From assembly GCF_021389935.1 (NCBI RefSeq), contig NZ_CP089979.1:2647001-2711000 (forward strand): 64,000 nucleotides of DNA, read 5' to 3'. The position numbers and the translations under genes were made by a program. How positions within the stretch are numbered: the first letter of the stretch is position 1; every line of letters begins with the position of its first letter. This document shows positions 52,076 to 61,705 of this stretch, piece by piece. The notes beneath the pieces are model-generated. The model saw nothing but the letters and a program-made list of their open reading frames with translations, ran no database searches and was not told where the DNA came from. Origin of the DNA: Fulvivirga ligni (GTDB lineage Bacteria; Bacteroidota; Bacteroidia; Cytophagales; Cyclobacteriaceae).

Positions 52076-54531
52076 TGAGCAGGATTTAGTTTTTGAGTAT
52101 ATATCATTGAATCTTCTTGATTAGAACCTTCTGTGGTGAAAACAACGGGTAGATATTCGCCGTCTCTCCAAAGAGGAATCATATTGTCATAAAGAGGGCT
52201 GCCGGGATTACCTGATTGCCCACCCGGATAAACCACATAAGCCTGAGGTGGAGAAGTCATTTCCACAATAAAGCGCTGCGATGGACCATGGTTTCTTTTC
52301 GTGCTGTTGATAGCGTCTGCTACACCGTTTACCTGAATATTATAGGTGCTAAAGCCAGCCAAACTTCCATTGAGATCTGCCAGGTGTTTTACGAAGGTTC
52401 CCTTGTAATTACCCCAGGTCATTTCCATCTTGTTGGTTTCTTTCCATGCTGCAAGTCTTTCTAATGACATTTGAAAGGAGGTGTTAATCAATTGCGTTAA
52501 GCTCTCTTTTTCATCAGTACTAACCACATCTATGAATTTATAATCAGGAAAGTTCTTAATAATGTAAGTTGTTGTGAAGTCATTAGGTGCCTGCAAAGCC
52601 ACATTAGCCTCTTTAAATTCATCCCATAGTAGTGATGTGAATTCGTACCACCAGGCTTGAAAGTAAGTAGGAGCAAAATTTTCTACCGTGTAGTTATAAT
52701 CCCAATCCTGCAAGGTTTGTAATACCTTCATTTCAGATTTATCGAGATCCTTAATTTGCATAGAGTCGAGGAACAATGGTAGTACTTCCTCGGGCAAAAT
52801 GCTGAAACTATTTACCTGCAGGTTCATCATATCCTTTGGTGTGATATTCTCCATTTTAGAGAGCTCTCTGTTAATGATCCTATTTCTATAGTGCTCATAA
52901 TTAGCATAATAGACCCAATAAGGGTATAGAGAGTCAACAGAGTTCTGATTCGCCGAGCTTACAAATTCTCTTTCAGGATTATACTGATATGGATTTTGTG
53001 TCTTCGGTATTTCTTTCTGCCACTCGTGCAACGGGTTGTTGCCATCCATGATAAATTTACCCTGCTCTTTCCATTTGGCCACATACTGTCCTTGTACCTT
53101 CAGGGCAATGTCGCCGTTGGTAGCAGCAAAAACAATGTTTTGAGGAGGAGCATCCCAGTTTTGTACGGCTTCCACATATTCATCATGATTTTTAGCTCTG
53201 TTCAAAGCTAAAAGAGCTGTTTGAACTTGAGATTGATCATGACCAATCCAGCGTAAAGCATAATTCTTTCTCTGATTATAATCACCGAAGCTCTTATCAT
53301 ATACCACAGGTCCTTGCTTTGTGTAGATTACGGTGTCATAATAAGTGTCAGCCCCTTTGATCTTTATGGCCTCAATTCTTTTCTTGGTATCCATCCATTT
53401 GTTATTATAACGATACTGATTCGCCTGACCATCCTTAAACTCAATTTTATACCAGTCTCTATGGTCTCTTGGAGCATTAGTAAAACCCCAGGCGATGTTG
53501 TCATTAAAACCAATCGTAACACCAGCAGCACCAGTCATGGTAAAACCATAGACATTTACTTCAGGAGAATGAAGTTGGATCATGAACCATAAAGAGGGTA
53601 GATTCAGGCCCAGGTGTGTATCGTTACACAATATTGGCTTTCCACTGGCAGTTTTTTTGCCAGATACTGCCCAGTTATTACTTCCATTATCGGCGTCTGG
53701 CTTGGGTAATATATTTTGGATAAGATCTTCTGGTAGATCAACAGCTGGCGTATCAACATCCATCACTGTGAAATTCCATGGGTTATCACTACCTGATGGG
53801 ATAACCGGAACTATACCTGGAAGATTTTCAGGAAACAAAAAGTTATAATCCTCTTTACCAAATAGTTGTAGAGCATTGGAGTTTTCAAAATCCTCGTCAC
53901 GTCCTGTTAGAGCATCAATCATATACTCTAGTATAAGTGCAGATTTTATCGGTTTCCATTCTTCTGGTTCATACCCCAACAGTTTGTATTCTATAGGCAA
54001 ATCCTTGTAGCTAAGCGAGTTGATATAGGCATTGACACCATCAGCATAGGCATTAACAATTTCGTTTACTTTAGGATCATTTTTCATGGTCTCATAGGTG
54101 GCCTCTGCGCCATACACCATGCCTTTTCTGCGCTGAGTACGGTCAAAATCCAAACCATTAGGCCCAATGATCTCAGATACTCTGCCTGCCGCAGCATGCG
54201 TTTGAAACTCCATCTGCCATAAACGATGCTGTGCCACTATATAGCCTTGCGCCATATATAGATCATGATTATTGGTAGCGTAGATATGAGGAACTGCGTT
54301 TTTGTCATAGGTGACGGTTACAGAATCTTTTAAACCTGGGAGGTCAATATTTGTTAGGTAGCCTAGGCTATCTTTATCAGCATTTTGCCAAAAGCCTTGT
54401 GCAGGATCCAAAAACTTGCCCAATGGAGGAATGCGGGAGCCCTTTATAGACCATTGGTTGTTTAAAGCATAAACCAAGGCCACAGTAATAACTGAAAGGA
54501 GTAGGAATTTAAATATTTTCATGACATACAA
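52072..54531 (-). CDS. Penicillin-acylase-family N-terminal-nucleophile hydrolase
   Basis: The protein has 819 residues with an N-terminal signal or anchor helix (about 1-22, with a second possible start at Met4). The family's precursor layout is visible: an alpha part (about 60-260: PHIYATNNHDLYMAQGYIVAQHRLWQME), a spacer, and a beta chain that begins at Ser284 in NGSNNWAVSGKKT after autocleavage. Met-rich FTMTGAAGVTIGFNDNIAWGFTNAPRD and the NDTHLG motif follow. The family hydrolyses amides such as acylated beta-lactams and N-acyl homoserine lactones. Substrate here is unknown. It is first in a two-gene run with the small membrane protein at 51707. Confidence 0.9.
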   Translation of the reverse strand: MYVMKIFKFLLLSVITVALVYALNNQWSIKGSRIPPLGKFLDPAQGFWQNADKDSLGYLTNIDLPGLKDSVTVTYDKNAVPHIYATNNHDLYMAQGYIVAQHRLWQMEFQTHAAAGRVSEIIGPNGLDFDRTQRRKGMVYGAEATYETMKNDPKVNEIVNAYADGVNAYINSLSYKDLPIEYKLLGYEPEEWKPIKSALILEYMIDALTGRDEDFENSNALQLFGKEDYNFLFPENLPGIVPVIPSGSDNPWNFTVMDVDTPAVDLPEDLIQNILPKPDADNGSNNWAVSGKKTASGKPILCNDTHLGLNLPSLWFMIQLHSPEVNVYGFTMTGAAGVTIGFNDNIAWGFTNAPRDHRDWYKIEFKDGQANQYRYNNKWMDTKKRIEAIKIKGADTYYDTVIYTKQGPVVYDKSFGDYNQRKNYALRWIGHDQSQVQTALLALNRAKNHDEYVEAVQNWDAPPQNIVFAATNGDIALKVQGQYVAKWKEQGKFIMDGNNPLHEWQKEIPKTQNPYQYNPEREFVSSANQNSVDSLYPYWVYYANYEHYRNRIINRELSKMENITPKDMMNLQVNSFSILPEEVLPLFLDSMQIKDLDKSEMKVLQTLQDWDYNYTVENFAPTYFQAWWYEFTSLLWDEFKEANVALQAPNDFTTTYIIKNFPDYKFIDVVSTDEKESLTQLINTSFQMSLERLAAWKETNKMEMTWGNYKGTFVKHLADLNGSLAGFSTYNIQVNGVADAINSTKRNHGPSQRFIVEMTSPPQAYVVYPGGQSGNPGSPLYDNMIPLWRDGEYLPVVFTTEGSNQEDSMIYTQKLNPAQ

Positions 54532-54652
54532 TATAAGCAGAGTGTCTCATAATACTTATTAACTTTCTAAGTTATTAAACTAATTATAAAACATAGAAAT
54601 ATTAAGGCTAACAAGAAATAATCCTGTTATATTTGATCGATTTTTTGAAAGA

Positions 54653-55201
54653 ATGGAACTTATTTTGCAAAAATATTCTCAATCGCAGATTGAAAAGGCG
54701 CGGAAAATAAAAGCATTTGTTTTTGATGTAGATGGCGTACTCACTGATGGGGGGATTATTTACACCAATTCTGGTGATGAATTGAAGGCTTTTAATGTAA
54801 AAGATGGCCAGATTATCAAGCATTTAAAGCAAGCGGGAATTATTGTAGGAGCTATAACAGGAAGAAAGTCTGAGCTAGTTGCTAGAAGATGTGAGGAATT
54901 AAAGCTTGACTTTTTTCATCAAGGTATCAAAAATAAGTTTGAGGTTTATTCAGAGATACTTTCAGAGTATCAGCTAACGGATGATCAGGTAGCCTATATT
55001 GGAGATGATATTATAGATCTAAAATTAGTAGATAGAGCAGGGCTCGGCATAGTACCGGCAGATGGTCTGGAGTATGTACAGCAAAAGGCAGATCTGGTGT
55101 CTACCAAAGCTGGCGGACAGGGAGTAATTAGAGAGGCAGCTGATTTTATTTTATCTGCCCAGGGTTTATTAGAAGGAATAGTAAAAGAATATTTAGCGTG
55201 A
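54653..55201 (+). CDS. kdsC: 3-deoxy-D-manno-octulosonate 8-phosphate phosphatase
   Basis: This 182-residue HAD-family (subclass C0-like) phosphatase removes the phosphate from KDO 8-phosphate to give KDO for lipopolysaccharide or capsule. Motif I is FVFDVDGVLTDGG, motif II lies in AITGRKSE, and motif III/IV is VAYIGDDIIDLKLV. Its length and IKHLKQAGI... layout are normal for KdsC, which lacks a cap domain and acts as a tetramer. Its stop overlaps the GTG start of kdsA by 4 bases, confirming pathway context. Confidence 0.93.
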   Translation: MELILQKYSQSQIEKARKIKAFVFDVDGVLTDGGIIYTNSGDELKAFNVKDGQIIKHLKQAGIIVGAITGRKSELVARRCEELKLDFFHQGIKNKFEVYSEILSEYQLTDDQVAYIGDDIIDLKLVDRAGLGIVPADGLEYVQQKADLVSTKAGGQGVIREAADFILSAQGLLEGIVKEYLA

Positions 55202-56043
55202 GCATAATTAAGTCAAAAGAGACGATGCAAATTACTGATAGCATCACTTTAGGAGGGGAAAATATGGTTCTATTTGCTGGACCATGTGCTGCAGAGAGTT
55301 ATGATATATGTATGGAAACCGGTGAAAAGGTGAAGTCCGTATGTTCATCATTAGGAATAGACTATGTTTTTAAAGCCTCATTTGATAAGGCCAATAGAAC
55401 TTCTGCGGGTTCTTATAGAGGTAAAGGTCTAGACAGTGGTTTGCAGATATTGCAGAGGGTGAAGAAGGATTTAAATGTTCCCGTGGTTACGGATATACAT
55501 GAATCAGCACAGGCTGAAGAGGTAGCTTCTATTGTAGATGTACTTCAAATTCCTGCTTTTCTTTGCCGTCAGACAGATCTTCTAATAGCCGCAGCTAAAA
55601 CGGGTAAGGCCATTAAGATCAAAAGAGGTCAATTTATGGCGCCTGAAGATATGAAATACGCTGTGGACAAGGTGAGGGGAGAAGGGAATAACAACGTTTG
55701 CCTCACAGAGCGTGGCGCAAGTTTTGGCTATCATAATCTGGTAGTAGATATGCGCGGCTTGCCAGTCATGAGACAGTTTTCACCTGTTGTGTTCGACGTA
55801 ACTCATAGTGTGCAGCAACCGGGTGGTGCAGGTGGCACATCGGGCGGCCAAAGAGAGTTCGCTCCATTCTTGGCCAGGGCAGCAGCGGCAGCGGGCGTAG
55901 ATGGTTTCTTCATAGAAACACACCCTGAGCCAGCCAAAGCCTTGAGTGATGGGCCAAATATGATACCGCTGAATGAAATTGAAGATTTCATAAATATGAT
56001 TAAAGAGGTATGGGCTGTTGGCCAAAAATACACTCAACTATAA
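55198..56043 (+). CDS. kdsA: 3-deoxy-D-manno-octulosonate 8-phosphate synthase
   Basis: This 281-residue enzyme condenses arabinose 5-phosphate and phosphoenolpyruvate to KDO 8-phosphate. Motifs are FAGPCAAES, VFKASFDKANRTS, VTDIHE, FLCRQTDLL, the ERGASFGYHNLVVDMRG segment, and VFDVTHSVQQPGG. It starts with GTG at 55198, overlapping kdsC by 4 bases; the first ATG is codon 10. Between VFDVTH and GFFIETHPEP the loop is the short GGAGGTSGGQREF form. The cytoplasmic product feeds outer-membrane polysaccharide. Confidence 0.95.
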   Translation: MSIIKSKETMQITDSITLGGENMVLFAGPCAAESYDICMETGEKVKSVCSSLGIDYVFKASFDKANRTSAGSYRGKGLDSGLQILQRVKKDLNVPVVTDIHESAQAEEVASIVDVLQIPAFLCRQTDLLIAAAKTGKAIKIKRGQFMAPEDMKYAVDKVRGEGNNNVCLTERGASFGYHNLVVDMRGLPVMRQFSPVVFDVTHSVQQPGGAGGTSGGQREFAPFLARAAAAAGVDGFFIETHPEPAKALSDGPNMIPLNEIEDFINMIKEVWAVGQKYTQL

Positions 56044-56080
56044 TTTTTTAACCTGAAGTATTTTAGTATAATATTTTTTC

Positions 56081-57031
56081 ATGAAAGTAATTGTTACCGG
56101 CGGAGCCGGATTTATAGGGTCAAATTTAGTAGAAGCATTACTCAATGATGATAGAGTAGAGCATGTGAGAGTTATTGATAACCTCTCGAATGGCTATTAT
56201 TCTAATATTGAAGAGTTTATAGATCATCCTAAATTTTCTTTTTATGAAGATGACATAAGGAATTATGATAGAATGGTAGAGTTGACTGAAGGTTTTGATG
56301 CTATTTCTCATCAGGCGGCCTTAGGTTCAGTGCCACGTTCCATTGAAGATCCTATGATCTCTACCGAAGTGAATATTTTGGGTACAGTGAATATATTACA
56401 TACCGCTGTTAAAAATAATATTGATAGAGTGATTTTAGCTTGTTCTTCAAGTACATATGGAGATAGCAAGGCACTTCCAAAAGTAGAAGATGTAATTGGA
56501 AACCCATTAAGTCCATATGCTATCACTAAATATGCAGTAGAACTTTATGCTGAGGTATTTAAAAAGACATACGGTCTTAATTATATAGGTTTTAGGTATT
56601 TCAACGTTTTTGGACCAAAGCAGAATCCAAAAAATCCATACGCAGCAGTAATACCTATATTTTGTGATGCATTCATCAACGGTAAAAGCCCGAAAATCAA
56701 TGGTGATGGACACACCTCCAGAGATTTCACCTATGTAGATAATGCAGTACAGGCTAATGTGAAGGCAATATTCACTGCTAAACCAGAGGCACTAAATCAG
56801 ATCTACAATGTAGCCTGTGGAGAACAAACCAGCTTAAATGAAATGGTAGATATGCTTGCAGAAATTTCAGGTAAAAAAGTAGATGTAGAGTATGGGCCAG
56901 AAAGAAAGGGAGATGTAAAACACTCTAAAGCAGACATTTCTAAGATAGAAAACTCTCTGGAGTACCAAAGTAATGTTAAATTTAAAGAAGGTCTGGCCAC
57001 GGTATACGAATGGTACCAGAGAAATATGTAA
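56081..57031 (+). CDS. NAD-dependent sugar-nucleotide epimerase (WbpP/UDP-GlcNAc 4-epimerase type)
   Basis: This 316-residue extended short-chain dehydrogenase has a Rossmann motif VTGGAGFIGSN, active-site Ser and Tyr-Lys as ACSSSTYGD and YAITKYAVE, and RYFNVFGPKQNPKNPYAAVIP. These fit UDP-N-acetylglucosamine or UDP-glucose 4-epimerases of the WbpP/TviC type. The exact sugar cannot be told. It stands between kdsA and the export genes and probably supplies a sugar precursor for the polysaccharide. Confidence 0.85.
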   Translation: MKVIVTGGAGFIGSNLVEALLNDDRVEHVRVIDNLSNGYYSNIEEFIDHPKFSFYEDDIRNYDRMVELTEGFDAISHQAALGSVPRSIEDPMISTEVNILGTVNILHTAVKNNIDRVILACSSSTYGDSKALPKVEDVIGNPLSPYAITKYAVELYAEVFKKTYGLNYIGFRYFNVFGPKQNPKNPYAAVIPIFCDAFINGKSPKINGDGHTSRDFTYVDNAVQANVKAIFTAKPEALNQIYNVACGEQTSLNEMVDMLAEISGKKVDVEYGPERKGDVKHSKADISKIENSLEYQSNVKFKEGLATVYEWYQRNM

Positions 57032-57034
57032 TTT

Positions 57035-57844
57035 ATGACAAAGTCTTCAACCCAAACCATGCGTAGATTTTTCTATTTGGCCTTATTATTAATTTTTGCT
57101 GCTTCATGCGTTCCGAATAAAAAGTTGGTATACCTTCAGCATAAGGATGAATTAAAACATTTGGATGAGATAAAGAAGGATACAGTTTTGAGAGAATATG
57201 AGCTAGCTAATTATGAGTATACTGTTCAGCCCGAAGATATATTGTTCATAAAAGTGAAGAGTTTGACAGACGAAGAATTTGATATATTCATTACAGATAA
57301 GACAACATCAGGAGGTAATCAAAATAACATGGTTCTTTCCGGATATCTGGTAGATAAATCAGGAAATATCGAATTTCCCGAAATTGGGAAAGTTAAGGTT
57401 CTAGGCCTGACCTTGCATGAAATTAAGGAACTGGTTCAAAATCTGGCATTGAGTTATCTAGACTCACCTACCGTAGAAGTACGTTTACTTAATTTTAGAG
57501 TAACTATTTTGGGAGAGGTCAATAATGAAGGAACAGTAAATACTTTTAATAATAGGACCACAATAATGGAAAGTATTGGTTTGGCTGGAGGATTGGGAGA
57601 GTTGGCAGATCGGCATAATATAAAAATTATCAGACAAGCTAGTGGCCAGACTAGTGTGATTTATGTTGATTTGCTAGATGAGAATTTAATGGATTCAGAA
57701 TATTTTTTTGTACATCAAAATGATGTCATAATTGTTCCTCCTTTAAAGCAAAGACCGTTTAGAAGATATTTTGGTCAAAATGTAAGCCTCTTTTTATCAT
57801 CGGTTTCTACATTATTGCTTGTTATCAGTTTAATCAATAATTAA
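57035..57844 (+). CDS. Wza-like polysaccharide export lipoprotein
   Basis: This 269-residue protein has a lipoprotein signal (IFAASCVPN). Residues about 55-140 form the polysaccharide export domain (YTVQPEDILFIKV, SGYLVDKSGNIEFPEIGKVKVLGLTLHEIKELV). Residues about 150-235 form an SLBB domain (RVTILGEVNNEGTVNTFNNRTTIMESIGLAGGL). A hydrophobic C-terminal helix (SLFLSSVSTLLLVISLI) inserts in the outer membrane. It forms the export channel with the Wzc-like kinase that follows 4 bases later. Confidence 0.92.
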   Translation: MTKSSTQTMRRFFYLALLLIFAASCVPNKKLVYLQHKDELKHLDEIKKDTVLREYELANYEYTVQPEDILFIKVKSLTDEEFDIFITDKTTSGGNQNNMVLSGYLVDKSGNIEFPEIGKVKVLGLTLHEIKELVQNLALSYLDSPTVEVRLLNFRVTILGEVNNEGTVNTFNNRTTIMESIGLAGGLGELADRHNIKIIRQASGQTSVIYVDLLDENLMDSEYFFVHQNDVIIVPPLKQRPFRRYFGQNVSLFLSSVSTLLLVISLINN

Positions 57845-57848
57845 TATT

Positions 57849-60236
57849 TTGAAAGACAATTTTAACAACGAGGATTTCAACTTCATTGATTCTTCACCTG
57901 AAAGAAAAAGTAATTCCATTGATTTCCGACGGATATTATTTAGAGGTCTAAAATATTGGTATTTAATAGTCCTTTCTTTATTAATTGCGGGGGCGATCGC
58001 TTATTCAATAAACAGATATGCAACGAGGATTTATACTGTTCAGGCCTCTATTTTAATTAAAGAAAATCAAGAAAACGCAGCTGGGAAACTGTTGTATAAT
58101 AACTCTTTAGTAAACACTTATAGAAACTTTTACAATGAACTTTATATCATAAAGTCTATACCATTGTTAACAGAAGTGGTTGAGAGTCTTCGAATTTATA
58201 CTACATTTTATCGAGAAGGGGAGATTAAGGTTACGGAATACTATGATTCAAAGATGCCTTTTAATTTTGAAATCGTTGATAATGAAAAGGGAGCGGCGCC
58301 TCGCGGTAAGAGCTTTGGATTTCAGATACTTGACAGCTCTTCGTTTAAGCTAGATGTATTCAATGGGGATAAAACAGTTAAGACTTTTGAAAGGGTCTCA
58401 TTTGGTGATTCGCTAAACTTTTCAGGTTATTCTTTAGTATTGCTCCGAAATGAATTTCCTCTTAATGGGTATAAAGACAAATATCTTATAGTGTCATTTA
58501 GTGACCCGGTAAAAATGGCTATTAATTATGAAAAAAAGTTAAAAACCAGGTGGGCAGAATCAGGAGCATCGGTGGTTAATTTAGAAATTAGCGGACCATC
58601 ACCTGATAAAGAGATTGATTTTATTAATGAGCTGATCCATAAGTATCAACAGTATGATTTAGGAAAAAAGAATCAGACTGCTTCTCAAACAATTCAATTT
58701 ATTGATGATCAATTACTCAATATTTCAGATTCCCTGAAATATTTTGAGGGCGAAGTTGAAAGGTTTAAAGAAAATAATGTAGTGGCAAGCCTGGAAGGAG
58801 AGTCTCTCAGGCTTTATGAAAGAGTCGAGGAGTTGGAATCTAATCTGGCAAAATTGCAACTTCAGAGAAACTATTATAAGTATCTGGTAGATTATCTTGA
58901 AAAAAAGAGTGAACTGGATCAGGTGGTACCACCATCCAGTGTTGGTATTGAAGATGTTGTAATGACTAATCTAATAAGCCAATACGTTCAGACACAAATG
59001 GAGTTACAGGTACAGATTGAACGTGAGAAAAAGGAATCATCGTTGTTTGAAAAAAAGAGAGATCAATTGGTCAAACTGCGAAATGATCTGCAGGAGAGTA
59101 TTCAAGGTACTTTAGCAGCACAGGCCATAACCGAAAAGTTTTTAAAAGGACAAATAAAAGAGGTTGATAAACAATTAGCCAAATTACCATCCTCTGAGAG
59201 GCGACTTATTACTATCCAAAGAAATTATTCTTTAAGTGAGAATTTATATATATTCTTAATGCAAAAGAGAGCTGAGGCCGGAATATCAAAGGCTTCTACC
59301 ACGTCCGATATTGTAGTGGTCAATCCACCCAGGCAAATTGGCGGAGCTATTACCCCTCGGCCTTTTCAGAATTATCTGTTAGCTATTGGTATTGGCCTGG
59401 CTTTACCTATTTTAATCTTTGTATTAATTGAGCTACTCAATAATAAGGTTCAGTCCAAAGAAGATATTCAAAAGCTTACAACTATTCCGGTTGTGGGAGG
59501 TATTGGACACAATAATTTTAAAGACAATCTTATCGTTAATATGAAACCAATGTCTGCGGTTTCGGAAGCATTTAGATCTTTACGCTCCAATTTGAATTAT
59601 TTTACTGAAGGCAGAGATAAGAATATTTTTATAGTTACCTCCTCTATTAGTGGGGAAGGAAAGACTTTTACTACCATCAACTTAGCTACTGTTTTTGCAA
59701 TAAGTGGAAAGAAAGTATTGATTGTAGGTGCTGATATGCGTAAGCCACGTCTTTTTGGCGATTTTAATTTGACCAATAATATCGGATTGAGTAATTATTT
59801 ATCTGGGCAGAATACTTTTGAAGATGTAGTTCAGGATACATTTGTTGATAATATCAGTCTGATTAGTGGTGGGCCTATCCCTCCGAACCCAAGCGAACTG
59901 TTGATGAATAACAAAATGTCCTCTTTAATTGAAAGGGCATTAAAGTCTTATGATTATATTCTTCTAGATACTCCACCAATTGGCTTGGTTACAGATGCAT
60001 TTATTTTAACAAAATTTGCGCATCATACATTATTTCTTGTAAGACAAAATTATACGCCACGGCAAGCAATAGAAACAGTCAATGAGATTTTTCTACAGAG
60101 AAAGATATCTCATATTAGTATTCTGTTTAATGACATTAAAAAGACGGGACCTGGTTACGGTTATGGCTATGGTTACGGCTATGGTTATGGCTATGGCTAT
60201 GGCCAACGAAAGGAGCATGGTTATTACCATGATTAG
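57849..60236 (+). CDS. Wzc-like polysaccharide co-polymerase and tyrosine autokinase
   Basis: The protein has 795 residues and starts with TTG at 57849. Two membrane helices (about 38-55 and 507-527) flank a periplasmic Wzz-type domain with coiled coil (about 255-440) and a GNVR-like motif. The cytoplasmic BY-kinase domain has Walker A SSISGEGKTF (near 597-606), Walker A-prime VLIVGADMRKP and Walker B YDYILLDTPP. The C-terminal tail is eight Gly-Tyr dipeptides followed by QRKEHGYYHD. Autophosphorylation of this tail normally controls polymer length and export. It follows the Wza-like gene by 4 bases and precedes the flippase. Confidence 0.93.
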   Translation: MKDNFNNEDFNFIDSSPERKSNSIDFRRILFRGLKYWYLIVLSLLIAGAIAYSINRYATRIYTVQASILIKENQENAAGKLLYNNSLVNTYRNFYNELYIIKSIPLLTEVVESLRIYTTFYREGEIKVTEYYDSKMPFNFEIVDNEKGAAPRGKSFGFQILDSSSFKLDVFNGDKTVKTFERVSFGDSLNFSGYSLVLLRNEFPLNGYKDKYLIVSFSDPVKMAINYEKKLKTRWAESGASVVNLEISGPSPDKEIDFINELIHKYQQYDLGKKNQTASQTIQFIDDQLLNISDSLKYFEGEVERFKENNVVASLEGESLRLYERVEELESNLAKLQLQRNYYKYLVDYLEKKSELDQVVPPSSVGIEDVVMTNLISQYVQTQMELQVQIEREKKESSLFEKKRDQLVKLRNDLQESIQGTLAAQAITEKFLKGQIKEVDKQLAKLPSSERRLITIQRNYSLSENLYIFLMQKRAEAGISKASTTSDIVVVNPPRQIGGAITPRPFQNYLLAIGIGLALPILIFVLIELLNNKVQSKEDIQKLTTIPVVGGIGHNNFKDNLIVNMKPMSAVSEAFRSLRSNLNYFTEGRDKNIFIVTSSISGEGKTFTTINLATVFAISGKKVLIVGADMRKPRLFGDFNLTNNIGLSNYLSGQNTFEDVVQDTFVDNISLISGGPIPPNPSELLMNNKMSSLIERALKSYDYILLDTPPIGLVTDAFILTKFAHHTLFLVRQNYTPRQAIETVNEIFLQRKISHISILFNDIKKTGPGYGYGYGYGYGYGYGYGQRKEHGYYHD
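60153..60200 (+). repeat. Eight GGYTAY hexamers encoding a Gly-Tyr tail
   Basis: Hexamers GGTTAC, GGTTAT and GGCTAT in mixed order encode (Gly-Tyr)x8 at the C terminus of the Wzc-like kinase. Length is probably variable by slippage, because the unit is a six-base near-tandem repeat. Confidence 0.9.
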
Positions 60237-60242
60237 ATTACA

Positions 60243-61685
60243 ATGGGGGTAGGAAAGGATATCTTTTCAGGTGTTGTTTGGACTACAATTCAGACCGTTA
60301 TAAATAGGGGATTCGGTTTTGTAATCAAGCTGTTTTTGGCGAGAATACTGTTTCCTGAAGATTATGGTCTGGTAGGGATGGCGACTATATTTATCGCTTT
60401 TGTTAGAGTCTTTAATGATATAGGGATAGGGGCAGCATTGATACAGCTCAAAAAGGAAAAGCTAACGGAGTTACATCTTAATACCGCATTTTGGACGGGT
60501 ATAGTTTGGTCTTTGTTGGTCTATATCATTGTAAGCTTAGGAGTTGCTCCATTTGCCGCATGGTTTTATAATGAAGAATTATTAAGATTATTCATACCTA
60601 TATTGAGTATAGGAGTGTTGGCTAGCCCTATTAATTTGGTTCATAGGGTGCAACTAACCAAAGATTTAAATTTTAAAAGACTCGCACTAATAAATAACTT
60701 AAGCAGTATTTTTTCAGGTGTTTTATCGTTAACGCTGGCTTATTTTGGTGCCGGTGTCTGGGCACTGGTATTTAATACAGTTTCTGCTTTTATTATAGCT
60801 ATGCCTCTCTATTTTAAAGCAACAGGCTGGTACCCAAAAAGAAGGTGGAGTAAAAAATGCTTTAAAGAAATTTTTGGATTTGGTGTATACACCACAGGAA
60901 CACAACTTTTTAATAAAATAACAGGACAAATAGATTACTTATTAGTGGGTAAATTTTTAGGTGCTGTATCTCTGGGACAGTACTCTTTCGCTTTTATCCT
61001 AACGGATACATTTAGAGGACAGCTTGTTGAAATTCTAAACAAAGTGATGTACCCAATATATGCAAAAATGCAAGATGATCAATCTCAAATGAATTATTAT
61101 TACCTACAGGTCGTAAGGATTAATGCTTCACTTGTTTATCCAATTATGATGTATCTACTAGTTTTTGCAAATAACCTGATCCCTTTTCTTTTCGGACAAA
61201 AGTGGAATGAGTCAATTATTTTGATACAAATTTTGACAATATCTGTTATTATACATATGCTTGTGAATTCGAATGGAACCTTAATAAGGGCCGCTGGTAA
61301 ACCAAATTTCGAACTCAAATTAGAAATGATTAAGACGGTGGTTCTATTTGTTCCAATGATTATTGCCGGAGTTTATTTTTATGGAGTAGTAGGCGTAGCA
61401 ATAGGATATACTATCGCCAAGCTATTTGCAACAATTCTTTCATTATTTTATACCCAGAAGTTATTTAATTTAGGTATTCCTTCAGTATTAAAAGCGATAA
61501 GTACACCTTTTTTAGCGTCAGGTGTACCTGCATTGTTGGCTTTTATTTGTATAACATTAACAAATAGTTTTATTTGGTCTAATGCCATATTTATAATATT
61601 CCTTGGTTTGAATTATTATTCTTTCTTCAAAAAAGATTTAGGTATAATCTTGAAGTTTCTTAAAGGGGGAAGTAAATCTTTATAA
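60243..61685 (+). CDS. Wzx/PST-type oligosaccharide flippase
   Basis: This 480-residue MOP-superfamily membrane protein has about 12-14 helices. It starts GKDIFSGVVWTTIQTVINRGFGFVIKLFLARILFPEDYGLVGMA, the usual flippase N terminus, followed by FNDIGIGAALIQLK. It flips lipid-linked repeat units across the inner membrane for the polysaccharide made by this cluster. It lies 6 bases after the Wzc-like gene. No polymerase (Wzy) gene was found in the window. Confidence 0.9.
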   Translation: MGVGKDIFSGVVWTTIQTVINRGFGFVIKLFLARILFPEDYGLVGMATIFIAFVRVFNDIGIGAALIQLKKEKLTELHLNTAFWTGIVWSLLVYIIVSLGVAPFAAWFYNEELLRLFIPILSIGVLASPINLVHRVQLTKDLNFKRLALINNLSSIFSGVLSLTLAYFGAGVWALVFNTVSAFIIAMPLYFKATGWYPKRRWSKKCFKEIFGFGVYTTGTQLFNKITGQIDYLLVGKFLGAVSLGQYSFAFILTDTFRGQLVEILNKVMYPIYAKMQDDQSQMNYYYLQVVRINASLVYPIMMYLLVFANNLIPFLFGQKWNESIILIQILTISVIIHMLVNSNGTLIRAAGKPNFELKLEMIKTVVLFVPMIIAGVYFYGVVGVAIGYTIAKLFATILSLFYTQKLFNLGIPSVLKAISTPFLASGVPALLAFICITLTNSFIWSNAIFIIFLGLNYYSFFKKDLGIILKFLKGGSKSL

Positions 61686-61705
61686 ATGCACTCACAATTA
61701 TTCTT

